This document shows positions 54,399-55,209 of a stretch of 55,209 nucleotides of DNA, one piece after another. The notes under the pieces were generated by a model. It was not told where the DNA came from and did no database searches. It saw nothing but the letters and a program-made list of their open reading frames with translations. How positions within the stretch are numbered: position 1 is the first letter of the stretch; each line of letters starts with the position of its first letter. The position numbers were made by a program, and so were the translations under genes. Source of the DNA: Branchiostoma floridae. Taxonomy: Eukaryota; Chordata; Leptocardii; Amphioxiformes; Branchiostomatidae. The stretch is from the NCBI RefSeq assembly GCF_000003815.2, contig NC_049989.1:14832842-14888050 (forward strand). The letters are read 5' to 3'.

Positions 54399-55209
54399 AA
54401 TGGTAAATTTTGCAAATTGCAAATCATGACTACTATTGTGATTCATCTATTTCATTTATTCCATTTAGCCAGGTATGTACTCTCAGGAAAAAGCCCTGTT
54501 TTTCAGGAGAACCTGGGTACACTTAACTTCACAACTCTTCGATCCGACAAACATAGCTAATTACGACAATAGAACAACAATGCATGATTACATAAATTCC
54601 TATCTATGGGTAAGATTCGCTAGTATTAAAATCAGTCCTTTTTCCAAAACAGTCCACGTTTGAATTCCTTTAACGTACTGGAACACCTCTGATTAATACA
54701 GTCAAGGACAATCAAGGGACTTTGGCCTCCTCCTTTCCACCAATTTAATGTATCTGAATGTTGTATTGTATTGATTTGTTCGTTTTATTCCATTTTATTT
54801 ATATTTTTTTCTATGATTGGCATGTACAGTTAACTTCCACATTCAGCTAGTATCCTTATATTCAGAGGCAGGGGCAAAAAAATTTCATGGGTCAGGTAAT
54901 ATTCAGCAATATTCAGAATGTCAAGTGCCAAAGGCACGACATTTCCAGGGGATCCAGAAGCATGCTTCCCCTACACAAATTTGAAATCTGAAATGCTATT
55001 TCCTGTATTTTGAGAGGCAAATCTAGCTGGTAGACTAAGCTATGTTTGATGACATTTCTATTAGACACAAGCCTTTAGGGTTTCAGCTTGACTATAGGGT
55101 GAACCATACCCCCCAACATACCCCCCCCCCCCCAACTAGCACTGAAATTATTGTCTGTATCTCTGTAGGAACCCCAACAGCTGACCCATATTATACCATA
55201 AATTCAATA
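54399..55209. other. Flank right of the large structure, nothing recognised
   Basis: This should be the continuation of the GH63 intron. No further GH63 exon is visible on the minus strand. A poly-C run lies at about 55121-55134. Confidence 0.45.

Overview
Gene density, GT/AG introns, heavy CpG depletion in introns, and a very high load of short palindromic elements, tRNA-derived SINEs and LINE scraps mark this as animal nuclear DNA. Intron style, repeat style and protein sequences suggest a cephalochordate such as Branchiostoma; this is inference from pattern, not a database hit. No bacterial operon signals, CRISPR arrays or rRNA genes are seen.

Left part (1-12,500). A 217-bp tandem repeat array (about 1,140-2,720) is followed by the 3' part of a class A (rhodopsin-like) peptide GPCR on the + strand: four phase-consistent exons (3592-3700, 4195-4296, 6716-6896, 7964-8734) encode TM3 to the C-terminus, 386 residues. 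The 5' exons (N-terminus, TM1-2) are not found here. The sequence looks most like the TRH / ecdysis-triggering-hormone / ghrelin receptor group. Its introns hold a (CA)n microsatellite, palindromic MITEs, a perfect 63-bp palindrome and a LINE 3' remnant.

Middle (12,500-20,600). This is an intergenic repeat graveyard: palindromic MITEs, hAT-like and pogo-like ends, a LINE reverse-transcriptase C-terminal fragment, and two 100-bp assembly gaps.

20,652-39,737. A second gene runs on the - strand, convergent with the GPCR. It encodes a GH63-type glycoside hydrolase of the YMR196W-like/bacterial-like branch. I could join 13 exons in phase, giving 601 C-terminal residues and a stop codon at 20652-20654; the 5' exons lie beyond the window or beyond the large insertion. 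Its introns carry a 1.8-kb foldback element packed with TGACGTCA sites, two tandem arrays that each re-copy an authentic 3' splice junction, and a pair of identical 474-bp direct repeats resembling a miniature LTR element.

39,756-54,398. A 14.6-kb structure with about 3-kb inverted arms sits in the next GH63 intron, starting only 18 bp from a splice acceptor. Its outer ends carry arrays of a 25-bp unit centred on GGCGATCGCC. Between the arms lie two divergently oriented sets of exon-like segments, and a candidate 3' exon is present in both arms. This is the most unusual object in the window. It could be a very large foldback-type transposon carrying genes, or an inverted segmental duplication. 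Two more gaps (50632-50731, 53201-53612) interrupt it.
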